Notes: a model not told the origin generated them from the sequence alone. 64,000 nucleotides of DNA from Manduca sexta (GCF_014839805.1 NC_051126.1:11292609-11356608); one strand, 5' to 3'; positions 1-15,400 are shown, numbered from the stretch's first letter. Translations and numbers: made by a program.

Positions 1-404
1 TAGTAATAAAATATTCTGTCGATATATCGATAAAGACAACGTCTCATATCGATACATCACACTCTTAATAAAATAATGACATATTTTAAAATTGTTAATT
101 TGCGGCAGTCGTCAGAAAACTATTTTTTGTATGCTACCGTTTTTTTAAGTTGCTATAAAATTGAGTTTATTAAAGATAGGTAAAAAAATGAAACCTATGG
201 TATGAAAAAAAGGGAAATTTAAAAGGTTGCAAACAGAAATTGGTTGTTTGACGATTCCCACAAATTGGCAATTTTGGAATGGGTCATTATTTTATTAAGA
301 GTGCGAGTCACATAGAATTCTGCTTTTTGCCCTGATCACCGCAATTTTACCCTCGCATAGACTCAGAACCTCACGCCACTACACTGATAGTACATTTGTG
401 CACC
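1..404. other. 3' UTR and downstream flank of the TEX2-like gene, no other gene
   Basis: This AT-rich stretch holds the presumed 3' UTR of the minus-strand TEX2-like gene and then non-coding flank. Two ATCGAT motifs lie near 20-55. No open frame of interest is present. Confidence 0.6.
291..296 (-). terminator. Candidate poly(A) signal of the TEX2-like gene
   Basis: AATAAA reads on the minus strand about 110 nt downstream of the stop codon at 405-407. It is the nearest canonical hexamer to the stop. The cleavage site itself cannot be seen. Confidence 0.5.
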
Positions 405-3400
405 TTACTCGAACTCCACGGGCGTGGGCGTCATGACGTCGAGTATGATGTCCTCCATGTTGGGCAGCACGAGCACCTTCTCGAACTCCTTGCTGAGCTT
501 CTGTTCGATCCAGTTGGAGATGTGCGCGAACCGCAGCGTGCGCGCGCCCACCGCCGGCCGCGCCTTCAGCACCAGCGTCGGGTTCGTGCGGAAACTGGGC
601 GACACACAGGCACCTCAGTATAGACTTTTATTTTAAAGACAAGAACGTAAAACAAAACTAGTATTCCACAAAATTGTAGAAATACTTTAAAGAAAGAGAT
701 GGAACGATATCCCAGTACTCGCCTACACCTACACATTGCTATATTTGAAACGAGCTTTTGCTCGCGGCTTCGCTCGCGTGAAGGAGTTTTCCGGGATAAA
801 AGTCCCACTATATATTTTCCCGGGATAGTAGCCTATAACCTTCCCAGGTATACTATCTCCATATCAAATTTTGCTTTCGTATACCACGTCTTATGGCCCG
901 TCCCGTTCCCGTGGGAACGGGATAAAAAGTATCCTATGTCCGTCTCCTGGTTCTAAGCTACCTCTCCTCATAAATAGTGTAACTAACACCACTTTCTTTT
1001 ATATATATAGATATGAATTACTGACTCGTATCTTAACCAACTTTAATGCAGTTTCCACAAAACGGCTTCTTTAACGTACTATTGACTGTTATATATCGAC
1101 GGTTGAAAAGCTAATTGAATTAAGCAAAATACCCAATAACGTACCCAATCCAGAGTCGATCGTGTGGCGGTGGCGGTAGATTTAACGCTAGAACACCTTC
1201 AAGCCCTTGTATTTCTAGATGCAGCTTGATATCTGTGTTGGACAATCCTTCCATAGCTCGCTTTACGTATTTATAGTCAGTTACCTGTAAGGGGAAATTA
1301 TATTTATAACGGGAAATTATAAACTGTTTTTACTTCATAATTATTATTTGTGTTATTATAACCAGTGGTTTAAGTTCAAACCCTCAGCATAATATATAAT
1401 GTAAAGAAAAGTGGCTTCCAATTTAAATCAAAATCTAATAATTTTGAAGTACTTTTCAACATACCTATATATGTAAATAGAAAATGATAAATTATCGACT
1501 ATTTGAAGCATTTAAAGAATTATAAAAAGAACAAACCTGTTGGAAATATTTATTAGTAGCTATTTTATCGACCATTCGCAAAAACTTCTTTTTTGATGAA
1601 CCGCCTTCTGTCGTTGTCGATCTGAAATTAAAATACCCGATTAATTGTTTTTATAGATGCCGATATTATTGATAAAAAAAAACCGGCAATTCTTTAAAAT
1701 TTAAGTATAAATATTTGATCGATATTTCATTACACACCGCTTACTGTCAGGAACAAAATAGGAAAATTGCCATACCCAAATAAAAAAATCAACTTTATTG
1801 AAATAAAACTATTTTCTCGTTTTTATTTTATAATTTTTTTCATCGTCAAGGGAGGGGGGGGGGGTGTTAGGCGCGGGAGGTCTGAGGTGCTGGCCATTCG
1901 AAAAGTAAAAGTTATAATATATAAACAAATATAAATTAAAAAAAAAACACTTGACGTCTAAATCAAATAATATGAAAATTGGCTGCATTTACAAAAAACA
2001 AAAATGTTGGTTAGATATTCCACACGCCTTGCAAACTAGATCAATTGTGAGCGCATACCCCCTCGGCCGGTAATATCTACTACGAAACTATTAAGATGTA
2101 AGTAAAACTCACGCAGTATCGGACAGTGGCAGGTTGTCGGCGCTGTCGACGGGCTGCACCGGCGGACTCTCGTCGTCGCTGCTCGACTCCGCCGAGTCCT
2201 CGATCTCGGAGTCGTATATCGCTGGCTTGCGTTTCTATCGATAAATGGATTCAATTAATGCTTTATTAATCATGTGGTGTGGCAAAGTTACGTTAAGTTT
2301 CCAGATACAAAGTATTTGTAGTAAAAAAATACGTACATTTTTCAAGGAAATATATTATACTGCATATATATATTTATAATATCTTTTTCTTTCCGTTAAA
2401 TAATGCACGCCATGTCTTCTTAGATATGAGATATTTTATTTTTACGGTAACTGGTAATTGATTGAGTTATCTTTTTTGGAGAAATTATGATAAACAAAAA
2501 AAAAACATGCCCAACGGGCAAAAGAGTGTGTTATTACAGAACAACAGTGTGGTGTAGATTAAAGATACGATATATATTAATAAAATTGATGTAATCTCAC
2601 CCTTAATTGTTTTTCGGAAAATAGGCCTCCAGTAGGCAATGTGTTTGTGTCGTTTTCAACCACGTTGTCGTTGGCGCTCAACAGCTGGTCTTCTAGCGTT
2701 ACATCTATAAAAAAATATATAATTATAATGATATATAATATCGTAATTTCGTATGCTTGGTTCTATATCGATGCTGGTCCTACAGTCTACTTTAATGTCA
2801 AATGTGTTATGCCAATTGCTCTTTGTCGTTGGTGTCTTTTTGTTCGGTTAACTTCGGGTCGAAAGTTATTTAAACTCATGTCATAATTTTAAACTTCTAC
2901 GTACTCGATATTGGCAAAATCACCGATTAAACGGAGGAGTCATTTTTTTTTAAAACGAAGAAGAAGATATATAATATCGACAGTTCGTCTCGAGGCAACA
3001 AAAGCTTTTTTGTAATTTGACGTGCCATAGTTGTTATGAAATAGCCCCATAAATGTGGATGGTAATTGACACTTTGAGTATGGTATAACAATAATGAATG
3101 AATGAATGAATATCTCAATGAATGGTATACTGACTCTTCTCCTTGAGTTTCATGAGGTTGATCTGCGTGAGGAGCGCGATGTAGGCGCCGCCGTCGTAGC
3201 GCAGCTCGGCGTCGAGCCACACGCCGCGCGCGTCCAGCGCGGGCGCGCGCACGCACTGCACCAGCGGGCACGCGCCGCGCAGCGACAGCGACGTCACCGT
3301 CAGCGGCGACATGAACGACGGCAGCTGCGCCCGTTGTACAGTACATTGTATACGTTGTAAGGGATGTTACGTATTACACAAATTACACCAATAATCATTT

Positions 3401-6400
3401 CAAATCTTTATCTAAACAAACAATTTTTTTTAAACAATTTTTTTTTAAATTTCCTGTACGCTAGTTTATTTATAGCGTAGATATTTAGTTAGGAATTGCA
3501 ATAACTTGTAGCTAAAAGACAGAACTGTCTTAAACTTAAAAATAAAATAAGCAATATTACCAACAGAAAGAAAATATAAATAGACAACCTTTTTGTAATT
3601 TAAGCTGGTTATTTTTATTCGACACCGATATTTCTATTCTCTGTATCGACATATCAATAAATTGTATCGACCCCCACCTTGAGCGTGTTAAGTTTCCGCT
3701 GTATCCTGTTCTGCACGCGCGCGATCATGACGGGGTCGCGCATGACGTCGTACACGACGCGCGCCAGCATGGTGTTGACCCACGACACCTCGGCCGGCAG
3801 CGTGCGGCACTGGCAGTCCGGCGACGGCGTCTTGGACTGCACATGTACCATTAAAACGTATTAAAAAAAAAACAGCCTCATAATCTTTTTACTCCTGTAT
3901 ATCACAACTCAAACTCAAATCTTGTTATATCTGCAGGATAAATGTTTAAATTAAATAATTTTCATACGATAAATGATATTATCTATGGCACGACACTACT
4001 CGATTACTAAGTATTTTACTTTCGACTGCATGATACTGCCATGCTAAGCTCAAAAGCGGTACCTCAAGATGACATAAAAATATTGTTTTCTTGTCTTTGA
4101 TTATGTCGTCAGATAGCATAAAGAAATACCCATCCAATGAACTCACCTAAATAACGGTATCTTGTTAAGAACTTGTTAAAAAAATCCTTAAAAGAGTTTC
4201 TCTATCTCAGTTTTACATATAAAACTATATTTACGAAACTTCGATTATCTTAAAATAAAGTTTCTCTGACATACCGCTTTTGCGCTCAGCATGGCAGTAT
4301 ATACATAAACCATGTCTTTATCGATACTAAAATAAATCTTAGGTTAAAAATTAAATCGATATTTTTTCTACAAATATTTTAGCTAGTCTACTAAAAACGT
4401 GTAAGAACAAACATCTCGTTTTGTTTTCTTTTTGTTCTTGGCTCGGCCGCGCGGCGACGGTTCGATCTGACACATCACCGCCGCCTCCGACGTTTGTTTG
4501 AAAGATATCTCGTGACTCTAACATGTACGGATTATTAAATAATAAAAAATATTCATGAAATGATGTGTGTGACTTATAACTTTGCCAAATTTCATATATC
4601 GATTATCGATGTTTATGTTACCTCTTGTTGGTCGATATTATTTTTATTTCGACATATACTTTATCATAACTTGTAGTCATTTTTTAAAGATAGATAAAAT
4701 AATTTAAAATGCCACAATTTCTTAGACATTTTTCATAAAAAAATATTTTTATCGAAATAGGCACAACATGTAAAGTGTCACAAGATCTACTCGATTTATA
4801 CAAATCACACCTTGAAGATATAGCAAATTATATAATTATTTCACTTACATAGTATGTTGAAAACAATAAATGAAATATTTTAATAGTCCATAATTTACCT
4901 GAATAATTTTAAACAGATACGGCCAGAAGTTCTTCTCGTACGATTCCGACTCTGGCAGCACAGGCGGCGCCAACGACGATATAGTGACACCCTCCGACAT
5001 CGAATCTATTGTTTTATTCTGTAAATAATCGATAACATTATCGATATTTTTATCGACAATATTGATCCTTGTTTATCAATTGGTGAACCATTGCTAGTTC
5101 AAATAGTTAGTCCCAAATGTCAAGATCGTATCGATCGTAAATCGGACCTATCAGAATAAACTTTATTATGTTTACCGATAACGTCTTATTTTGATGCATT
5201 TATTCTTGGGATCGATACGAAGATTAAGATCAATTACTTTATTTTTCACATAGTGGTACTGTCGATCGTCGTTTAATAATTAGCCAGTATATAGACAATA
5301 GTTACAAAAAGTCTCAATAATCTATGCCATTATATTATTATAAAGTTTGTAAGGTAGGGGTATAACGTCTTATATAACTCGAATATAATTCTAACCCAAG
5401 TAATGGGGCATACAAAAGCGATTATATATAATAATAATAATAATATCAGCCCTGTATTGTATACTTGCCCACTGCTGAGCACGGGCCTCCTCTACTACTG
5501 AGAGGGATTAGGCCTTAGTCCACCACACTGGCCTAGTACGGATTTGTAGACTTCACACACCTTTGAAATTTCTATAGAGAACTTCTCAGATGTGCAGGTT
5601 TCCTCACGATGTTTTCCTTCATCGTTAAAGCGAACGATAAATTCACATAGAATACACACATGCTTTTAGAAAAGTCAGAGGTGTGTGCCCTTGGGATTTG
5701 AACCTGTGGACATTCGTCTTGGCAGTCCGTTCCACACCCAACTAGGCTATCGCCTAAAGCTAAAGCGATTATATAATCTAACTAAAACCTAGCCTTACGG
5801 AAGCCTTGGCGAACGCGACGGTGTCTTTTTCAGCCGCCATTTTGTATACAGCCATCTCGATGCCATCCTTGCTCTCTGCCGCGTCGGTGGGAGAGTTGTC
5901 GTCCGCCGTCGACGACTCCGCCGAAGCCGCGTTGGCCTCCGCCACGGCCGTAACAATACGACGGTACCTAGATGGGAGAGCTCAAGTTATAGTGGTTATT
6001 ACATCATACAAACTAGTTTTTTATATCTGCACAATAAATTTTATTTTAAGCCCGCTTAATAGTGAATTGTTTTAAGATTAATCAAGACAAAAAATATACA
6101 ACAAAAATACAAAACCCATTAACCTCAGGAAGAAATCTTTATTTAGTGTCACAGATATACATTCTACTTGGTTTATTTATATGGACGTTATTTAACGCCA
6201 TTAGAGACTAACACAGGTAAATAAATCAATCAATTATTTAACGAACCTATCACTATCCATTACGAAGCCTATACTGAATGTATATAAATACTAGCATTTG
6301 CCCGACGCTCCCCTCGCCTAAAAAAGTTGTTCCGGGATAAATATTTTCTCGGGAAAAGCAGTCAAAAGCAGCACTTAGGAGTAAATATTTTTTTTTTAAT

Positions 6401-9400
6401 ATCCGTTCCGTAGTTTCAGAGATCAGCCCCTATTAACTTGTCCTTTTATAACATAAGTATACATAAGTTGTGCGTACCACTCGTGCTTGTCGCGGCCGGT
6501 GCGCGTGAAGAGGTAGAGGTGCTCCTGCGTGTCGCGCGAGCGCTTCACGTGCACGCTCCACTCGCCCTCCGCGCCGCCCTCCGCGCCCGTCTCCAGCTCC
6601 TGCGCACGCACACACGTCATCTTCTGCTTTAGTATGGAAGCTTGAACGTAAATTACTAAGATGATAGGATTGCATACGGGTATTCGCTTGTATCATATAA
6701 CGGCTGATTTTCATCAACAAATAAATTTGATTCGTATGATGAAACACAACATAAACAAATTAAACAGGACAGTAGTATAAATAAAGTTATTCGTCTGTTT
6801 CATTTTTATATTCAGTCAGGTTATAATTTATTTGATAGATAACTTGTATCTGACTATTTAAAAAACAGCCCTAAAAGAGTAAATGATATGAACCCGATAT
6901 TCAAATAAATTTCATTTACAATTTACAGACTTAAATAAAACATCAGGACTTAACTCTTTTCAAGAGTAGGCGTCATCATGCCCACTTTTTACTTGTCATG
7001 GTATGTCACATGTAATAGGAAGGAAAACTATTTACCAAGCAACAATTCTAGACTACAGAGTACTGAGCGGTCAAAACACAATGTCATTTGAATCGATACG
7101 GGGATCGACGCCGAGATCTCAGCATGGTAGTCGTAGTGTAACACATCTAATGCCACTACGGTAGCAATTATCAATTTTATTGCAATACCCAAAAAATAAA
7201 ATTGGAATGCCACTTACAGCCTCTTCCAAAAATTCCTTAATCTTGGACAGTTCTGTTTCATCCAACTCCTCCTCTATATCCTCCTTGGTGCTCGTCACCG
7301 ACTTGGTGCTGAGGTCCAGCTCCGGGTCCTGGAAGACCTCCTCGAACTGCAGGTGCTTCTCCGGCGGGACCTGACCTTCGGCCTCAGCTCCGGGAGACGA
7401 CCCATCCGGCTTTTTATCTGGCAAAGATGCATTCATATTTTGAAATCCTAAGGGTAGTTCAAGCGTGTGCCGCTAGATGTCACTGTTTATACAAGTTGAA
7501 AATATACGCGTAATTTGTTCCTATCAAGAGATTAAGTTCGAATCAATGTTACTATTATCCAAATATTTGAATATGATGACAGTGATAATGATAAAATAGA
7601 TATAAGTAATCCTACTTATCTATTCATATTCGCTGTAAGCATCGCAGAAACGATGTTTATTTAATGATTGAACTACGCAAATAAACGAATACTCGAGATA
7701 AATACTCTCAAAATAAATATTCTTACTTATATTTTGATTGGTTTTGTGTATGGAAATCGATTAAAATTTTAAGTTGAATGTAAACTTCACTAACCTCTAT
7801 GCATTTTTTTGACAAGCCTGTGTCGTAGTCCTTCTTTCCCTGTTTCGCCGTCTGTATGGGAGATACTGGGAACAAAATACAATCATTTACAAGGACATTA
7901 TTGTATAGCAAAGTTAGTTAAAAATTGTTTTATGACTTCGTGGTTAAACATTTTCGGTGTTGATGCTATTTATGGATAGCTTCGGTGCTACCAAGGCAAG
8001 GAACAAGCTTGTCTAGTCAATCAGTGATAGAAAAAGCCTTAGTCTTTCTCATTTACCTTTTTTCCCGTCTTCTCCAAACGAACTTCCTTTTCTTCTCGGG
8101 ACTCGTGTTGGTCTCCGTGCTCTCTGTCTCGTGCTGCTGTTCTTTTTTCTTCTCCGTCGCCACCTCCGAAGGTCTCTTCTCAGCTGCCGCATTCTCTTTC
8201 TCTAACACTTGGATCTTTTCTTTCTCGCTTAGTATTATGCATATTGGATATTTTTTGCTCCATTGTCTGTGAACAAAAAGTTTTTATTGATAAATTTAAT
8301 ATAACAGCTTTAAAATAAAGTGTATTGTTTTAAAATATGCATTTAAATCTTATTGATTACCGATATTATTACAAACACCAAACTGAAATTTGGTCAAAGT
8401 TATTTATTCTCGAAAAAAACGCGAGAATTGAGCATGGTTGTAATATTCTTCCGACTTTCAATCTCTAATCTATTATGGATTTCCACCAAAATTGACGCAC
8501 CGTGAGTGCTTTTGTAGTAATAAACTCTCAGAAAAAAAAAGTGACCTTAAACTATACTAATTGACAATTTAAAAAATTAAATGTGTTGCCTGTTAAGCTC
8601 ATTACAAGCCCAGTAACAGTTAAAACTGAAGATCAAAAGTCACATTAACTACGTCTGAGGGTAATTCTAATAATAAAATAATCGATATCACTATATTTCG
8701 CGATGGGAAGAAGCCGTTTGTTAATCGATAAAGCTAGTGAGACTACATTTTAAATTTAGAATAGACGGTGGTTATTTTTAAGGCTGAAATATCGAACGCT
8801 TTAGCCTCACAAGAGAATCAAAGCGGGGATTTGTAATGCTGATATCAATTAATATTACTAAGAAATTATTTTTTAACATAATTTTTATCACATTTTAATT
8901 TATATTCTGCTCGAATGGGACTCAAAAAACCTCACCGAGAGAAACAATATAATATGCCGTAAAATTCTAAATAATTTCCCTACCCTAATACAGGGCCATT
9001 TTGACATTGCGTTACTAAATGAAACCACATACTTATTTAATTGAAAATGACACTTTACAATAAATTATTTAAGCCGTAAATGTAAAATAAAAAAGTGTAA
9101 GTTTCGAACAAAATAAATATTAATTAAAGTAATTTTAATTTTACGCGCCCTATTGCCACTACTACTAATCTAAGAGAATTCGTCGCAACAGCAACATCAT
9201 ACTTTCAGTCGGAAATACATTCACGCACACGCCATATTCGCAATAAGCTAAAAAATTTACAAAAAATCAGAAAACTAAAACCAGTATTTTTGGTGAAAAT
9301 ATTCATAATTTTTGGCACAATGTCAGCAAAAGTGAAGACGAGAATGTGGTTTCATTTAGTAATGCAATGTCAAAACGGCCATGTATAAGCATGAGTCGAT

Positions 9401-12400
9401 GTCGTAACATTACCACGCTCTATATCCGTATATCGGGGTAAACGTCTCCGCAAAGGTCACCGCACAAAGCAACAAAATCTTCAAACGTGACCTTCACTGC
9501 GATTCACGGTTGGCAAATCAAAAAACTGGGCCAACGACCGGCAACGCTCGCACAATTCTCATTATAGCTGACGTGTTATTGTTATTATACTTAGCGTATT
9601 TATCAAAATATTTGCACCTTTACCTCCTTATTCATAGATGTTATTTATCTAAGGACTTGTTATCATAGCAATGCTCCGTCTCTAGATAAATAACGTCTAT
9701 GAATAGGGGGGTTAGTCGATAACAACATTTATAGGAGCAAGGTGGAGAGAAAGAGGGCTGGGCTAAGAAAAAAATCGTGGCTGAGAAATATCCGGGAGTG
9801 GACCGGTATTACCGTTGAACACCAGTTCCATCTGGCTAATTACATGGAGAAATACAAGAAGCTGACGGCCAACCTTCAACAATGAAGAGGCATCATCTCT
9901 CGTCAGTCGGCATTCTACCTAGACCCCATGCCGCTTACAATAAAAAAAAAAACTATTATGAAACTCACCTCCGCCTGACGAGACCCTTAGGAAGCAGTAT
10001 CACGCGCGCTCCAGTCAAGTTGTACAGCCTGTGCTGGTAGAACGTCACTTTGTCGTCAATCTTCTCGTCCCACAGCGCCCTTTTAGCTATCTTCGTTCTT
10101 GTGTATGATATCCTCAAATTGCAGCCTGTGCAAATATCATATTATTATTATTTTGTGAATATTTGTCGCTTGTAATAGATCGGTATGGAAATCTTTGGGG
10201 GACGCCTGTGTTCAGCAGTGGATTTTCTGACTGATAAGTATGACAATTTTAAGTACAATATTAATAGCATTTGAGTTGACTCTAGGACATTTGCCCAAAA
10301 GTCTACAGTGCAAGTAAAGTTACGGGTGAAGACGAACGAAACAACGCAAAATTTGTTTTTGGGTTTGAATGATGCGCGTGCGCAACAAAACAGCTTAAGC
10401 ACGCAATTAAATTGCAATTTTTAACACATTTAAAGACTTTTTTTATTTTATTATAATAACGCGTTATAAAGAAAATATTGCACAACATGATATTATTGAG
10501 AAACACATAAAATTAATAAGCCTAGTAGTAAAATCAAATAAATGTATGATAGAAATATTTTACGAAAGTTTTACTCATCTAAAATGTATGTTGAATAGTA
10601 TAAATAAAATTATCGGTCATTCTAGAAACAAAACAAAGATATTAGTATTGATAATTACCTGAAAAGTACTCAGACAGATTACATAGATTGGAAGATTACC
10701 AGTACTACACGACACAACGTCCTCTGAATTGGACAATAAGGTAGCTTTCGATAACATTGGTTATCATTTATAAATTATCATCAATGTAACGAAGTTTTGT
10801 TTGCATATACTTTGGTATTTGCTACAATTCTTATACTGACATTATACCTACTAACAATATTTTTATAAATGATATAATAATAATATATTCGTGGAGTAAT
10901 CATATACTATCCCACTGCTGGACTCACGGGTTCTTCAACAACTAGACACCTTAAAATAAATTCCCTTGCATACATAGATAAGAAGGCTGCAAGTATTTCG
11001 ACAATTTCTCTCTCACTCACAAAATTAAGAAATGTATTTCGACAATTTCTCTCTCACTCACAAAATTATAGAAAGGTGGTAAATAAATTGAATATAATAA
11101 ATATTGGCATTATTCATTGACTTACCTTCGAGTTTCATAAATGCAGTGGTGGTTTTGTTTATGTGGTACGTGTAAGGATCGTAGTCTGGGTACCTGTAAT
11201 GGTTGATCCAGCCCTAAAAACATATAAACTTGCATTGGATTTTGTGACTTATTACTCACTAGCAAACAACTTATTTTAGTTTCTATATTTACCTCATACT
11301 TCTTTAAAGGCCTGTGTTCCTTAACAGATGGTATTGTATAAGCGGCGGGCATCGTACTGCTCCTCTTGAGCTGAAAGAAGCTGCCTTTCTGCGGCTCCCA
11401 GTCACTGAAGTAATTGTCCAGCAACCAATGTTTCAAATTACTCGCGAAACAAAAGAACCAAATACCCAGAAGGAAACCGTTCCAAATATTCGAATTTGGA
11501 AACAGAATATAATTCAAAAAAAGAAGGAACGTTAGGAAATACATGGAGAAGTTAAAGAAGTAACTCTTTGGATTGTCGTCTTTTAGTTTCTGCAGGTTTG
11601 TTTTACTGGGCGGTAGGCCGAAGTTAGTGGGGGTTGGTGGTGGCTGCACAGGGTTGGATTCCGTCGGCCTGATGTTCTGGCAGTCTGTGTCCAGATTGGT
11701 GATGTCCCCAAAGCCATCCATGTTGTCTTCGAGAGCCTCGACGCCCGATTCCACTTCCATCATGCTGTCATTTGGCAAGTCTTTCGTCACATCTGAAGAA
11801 TCACTGTGACCTTTAAGGAAAGACACCATTCAAAAAAAATTTTTTGTATATTTAATTGTTCAGTTAGTATGAATAAATGGTATTAAGAATGTAAAAATTC
11901 AATGTTTTATAAATTTTAAGAGGACCAAACACGCCTCTGTTTAATATAGTCCTTATTCCTTTTCTTAAAGGCATCAGCTCCATAATTTTTTTGATTATTA
12001 GACGTTATGAATATATGTAGTTGATAGTTTGCTGATGTTATAGAAATAAAACTTACCCAAATTCTTGTGAGTATCATCGCTAGACTCCGAACAGTTCTTA
12101 TCGACGGGAAGATTCAGATCTCGTTCCGCGGCCTTCGCAGTCAACGGTTGAGTCAAATCAGATAAATTCTGTATGCTACTGTCCAACGAGGACACCTACA
12201 CCAAAAGAATGTATGATATATGTAATCAAAAACAAATAATTCAAACGATTGCTGTTATGTAAATAGTGGATATTTGATTATTATACTATTATTTGTCTTG
12301 TTAATTGAAATATATCGACGGGTGAAAAGCTAATTGACTTAAGCGACAATTTTGCGCAACACTAAGTTTCATATTAAAATCAGCACTTTCGTCTATGTTT

Positions 12401-15400
12401 TTTTAAACTAGTTAAAAATTTTCGAAAAACATGTCGCGTAAGCCAATTTGCCTTTCAACCGTTGATATAATTATGTAATAGGTCGCTAATATAAGAATGC
12501 GTCAGCATAAGTATGGCTTGTATGTAAACAAGAAATTATGTTTAAATAAGGAAGGTAGGAAGGTCTGAAGGAGATTCCCCTCAGTATTTTTATAGGTATT
12601 TTAAGATTAATAACCGATGTCTTACAGTAATAAGGGAAATGCAGTATGGCTATTGTTGGAATATAACCGCCATTTTCAATAAATTATCCCAATCGCTTTT
12701 TTCGAACTATCTCAAAGATAGACCAATCAGAACAAAGTTTTTTTAACATGCTTACATTGAGCTTATTTTAATAAAGGGAAGCAAGCTCCTGTTCCTCGCC
12801 TGTCTAGTCTGTACAACCAAACAGTTGGTTTCCGTAATGACGTCGACATTTTTGGTTATAAATTATAACAATTTAGACGTAAATTATTGAGTAACGCTGA
12901 ATGTTAACTATTTATGTTTTGTTTTTTCTCTTTTGTTATAAATAGTATATAAGATTTTACGTAATTTTGTTGCTGTTGTACTAAACATTATTAGAGTAAT
13001 TGTTGTTTTCCGTTGAAAATATATATTGTGGCTCATGCTGTGACTGCTTGTAACTAGAGTTACAATTACATAAGGGACTGTTACTATATACATGTTTGGA
13101 TTTAAATTGAACTGTAAACTCCGTTAGCAGTCCGTTAATAATAAATAAATAAATTGTTTCATTCTCGGAATTGATTGAAGATTAAGATTTGGATCATTTC
13201 TTAAGATGGCGGTTATAATTTTATGTATCTATAAAAATATAAAATTTATATTATACATATGATGAAACTTTTAATTCTCAAATTTCCTGTATCGATAATA
13301 AATTATACCGTACTGTGTTATATCGCCATATCAAGCAGTAAACGTAATAAACACTATTTTTCATTCAGCTAATCTATCGGACCACTGCGCCCGTTTTAGC
13401 CTTGAACGACGATGGGCTAATGTTTGAATAATTCAAGGCTCTTATCTAACACATTAAAATAAAATCAGTTTTATGAGTGTAACATAAAAAAAGACGTATA
13501 AAGCAGTTTCTATAACGACATTTTACTCAGAAACTTGACAAAGAAACAGATTTATTTAATGACACTATTTGATTACTTGTAACTATAGTATGGTATATGA
13601 AATTATGTTCATTATGCTATATCCACTTGGCTGTGAGTGACGCGTATGTGATATACTTTTCAGATAAGTATAAGAGTGTCATACTTATAAATTTGCGCAA
13701 GAGTTGCTGTGTTTCCGTAAGGACATTTTAGCCAATGTAATTACTACTGAGTATTGGAAGATGAATATCCTACGGCCATTTTCAATAACCCAATCGTTTT
13801 TCGATCTAATGGAAAATTGGATCAATTGGGACCAGGGATTTTGACATGCTTACACTGTAGACTCGATTATCCGAACCTCAGTTAAACGAATTCGCGAATA
13901 ACAGGATTGCCAACTTGCCTACCAGGATGCTCAATTACTTTTAAGTGATAAAAGCCAATTTTTGCCTAGGTCATTAACATGGACGAAGCCGCGAGGTAAT
14001 GTTAGTTAATAATAATAAATATGTACAGAAACAGCTTTTCTACATACTTTCAATTTTTCTGATTATCCGAATGCCTAACGACAAAAAGGTTTAATCTCGG
14101 GTTCAAATCGAAGATTAATATTGGGATTACATATTGAAATAGGTTTCTCATATGTGAGATTCCGCCTGAATAGGTACCACCGCAGTGTCTATTTCTGCCA
14201 CCAAGTATTGTAGCCAGTGTAACTATTGGACATAATAAGACTTAACATCTCACGTCTCAAGATGGCGAGCGCAGTATAATACCGAACAATACTTTGTAAT
14301 TCAAAGCGTTGAATGGTGTTTCTAATATATATGGGCGATCGTATCGCTTACCATCCAACAGCTAGCTCGTCTCGTCATTCAAAGCAATAAAAAAAACAGC
14401 GGTAGGTCTACATTGCTTTAACTGCTAACAATACTTCAAACATTTTTTCTGTATTATATCAGTAGTGTGAGGAAATAACACATTGCGTAGTCCCAAACTA
14501 AATATTTACTATTAAACACTCAAAAGGAAAACTTACAGAGTATATGTGTAGATTAAACATTTTTTTTTAAATACAGATTTAATTCAAGGATATAACTAGT
14601 TGCACGCGCGTTTTACTTTAAATCTTATGAAATACTAATACTTAGATGAATCTATAATTTTTTGGATCGAATAAAATTATTTCTACTCTTATAAAATGTA
14701 AAGTTTATGTTAATGTGGTGTTAGGGACCTCTAAAGTATTTTTGCTATAAGATTGATGGCTTCTAAAACTTTACATATTAACCAATTTGATAATTATAAA
14801 ATCTATTAACAAAAAAGGGTATTTTTGACGGCGTGACACGACATAGTTGGTAACTGAAGCATAGTCAAATTATTATGATCATCAATAAAAGATTGCATCC
14901 ATCAGTGTTTGGCAGAATAGAGCAATTGATAATTTTTTATTCCAATATTTACATCATATAAAACCTAATACAGAAAGAATGATTTAGTACAAGGGGTTAG
15001 TGTCAAGAAATAGAAAAGAGATGCCATAAAGGACAGTGACGTCATTGGGAATTACGATGCACGCGAAGGAAAGAGATGGCGCGATATTCCCTCTATGCAC
15101 CCACTTTTCTGCATTTTAATATTTGCAATATGCATTATTGCTTCAGTTTTAATGCTATTTTTAAAGAAGGGATTGTTTTCCGTGTCACTTTACTGTTGCA
15201 TACAGAATATTCAAAGTAAAACATAGCCAGTGACCCTATTATGCCAATCTTTATCTTTACCCTGTATTATTAATGACCGCTCAGTAAATACTCGTCAAAT
15301 AATAATGACTTGTACCTGACAAAAACTGACTTTATATTATTATTATTGGAGAACACATGAATGAATACGGTTTTCCTTATATGCATCAATTTATTGCACA

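Noticed and set aside
7028..7213. Possible extra TEX2-like exon reading ALDVLHYDYHAEIS
   Set aside because: It is the run-on of exon 10 past a good donor (GTAAGT at 7217). Exons 10 and 11 already join in phase and no separate acceptor/donor pair is convincing.
11314..11809. Plus-strand open frames over the TEX2-like exon 5
   Set aside because: They are antisense shadows of a well-supported exon with membrane segments and no independent signals.
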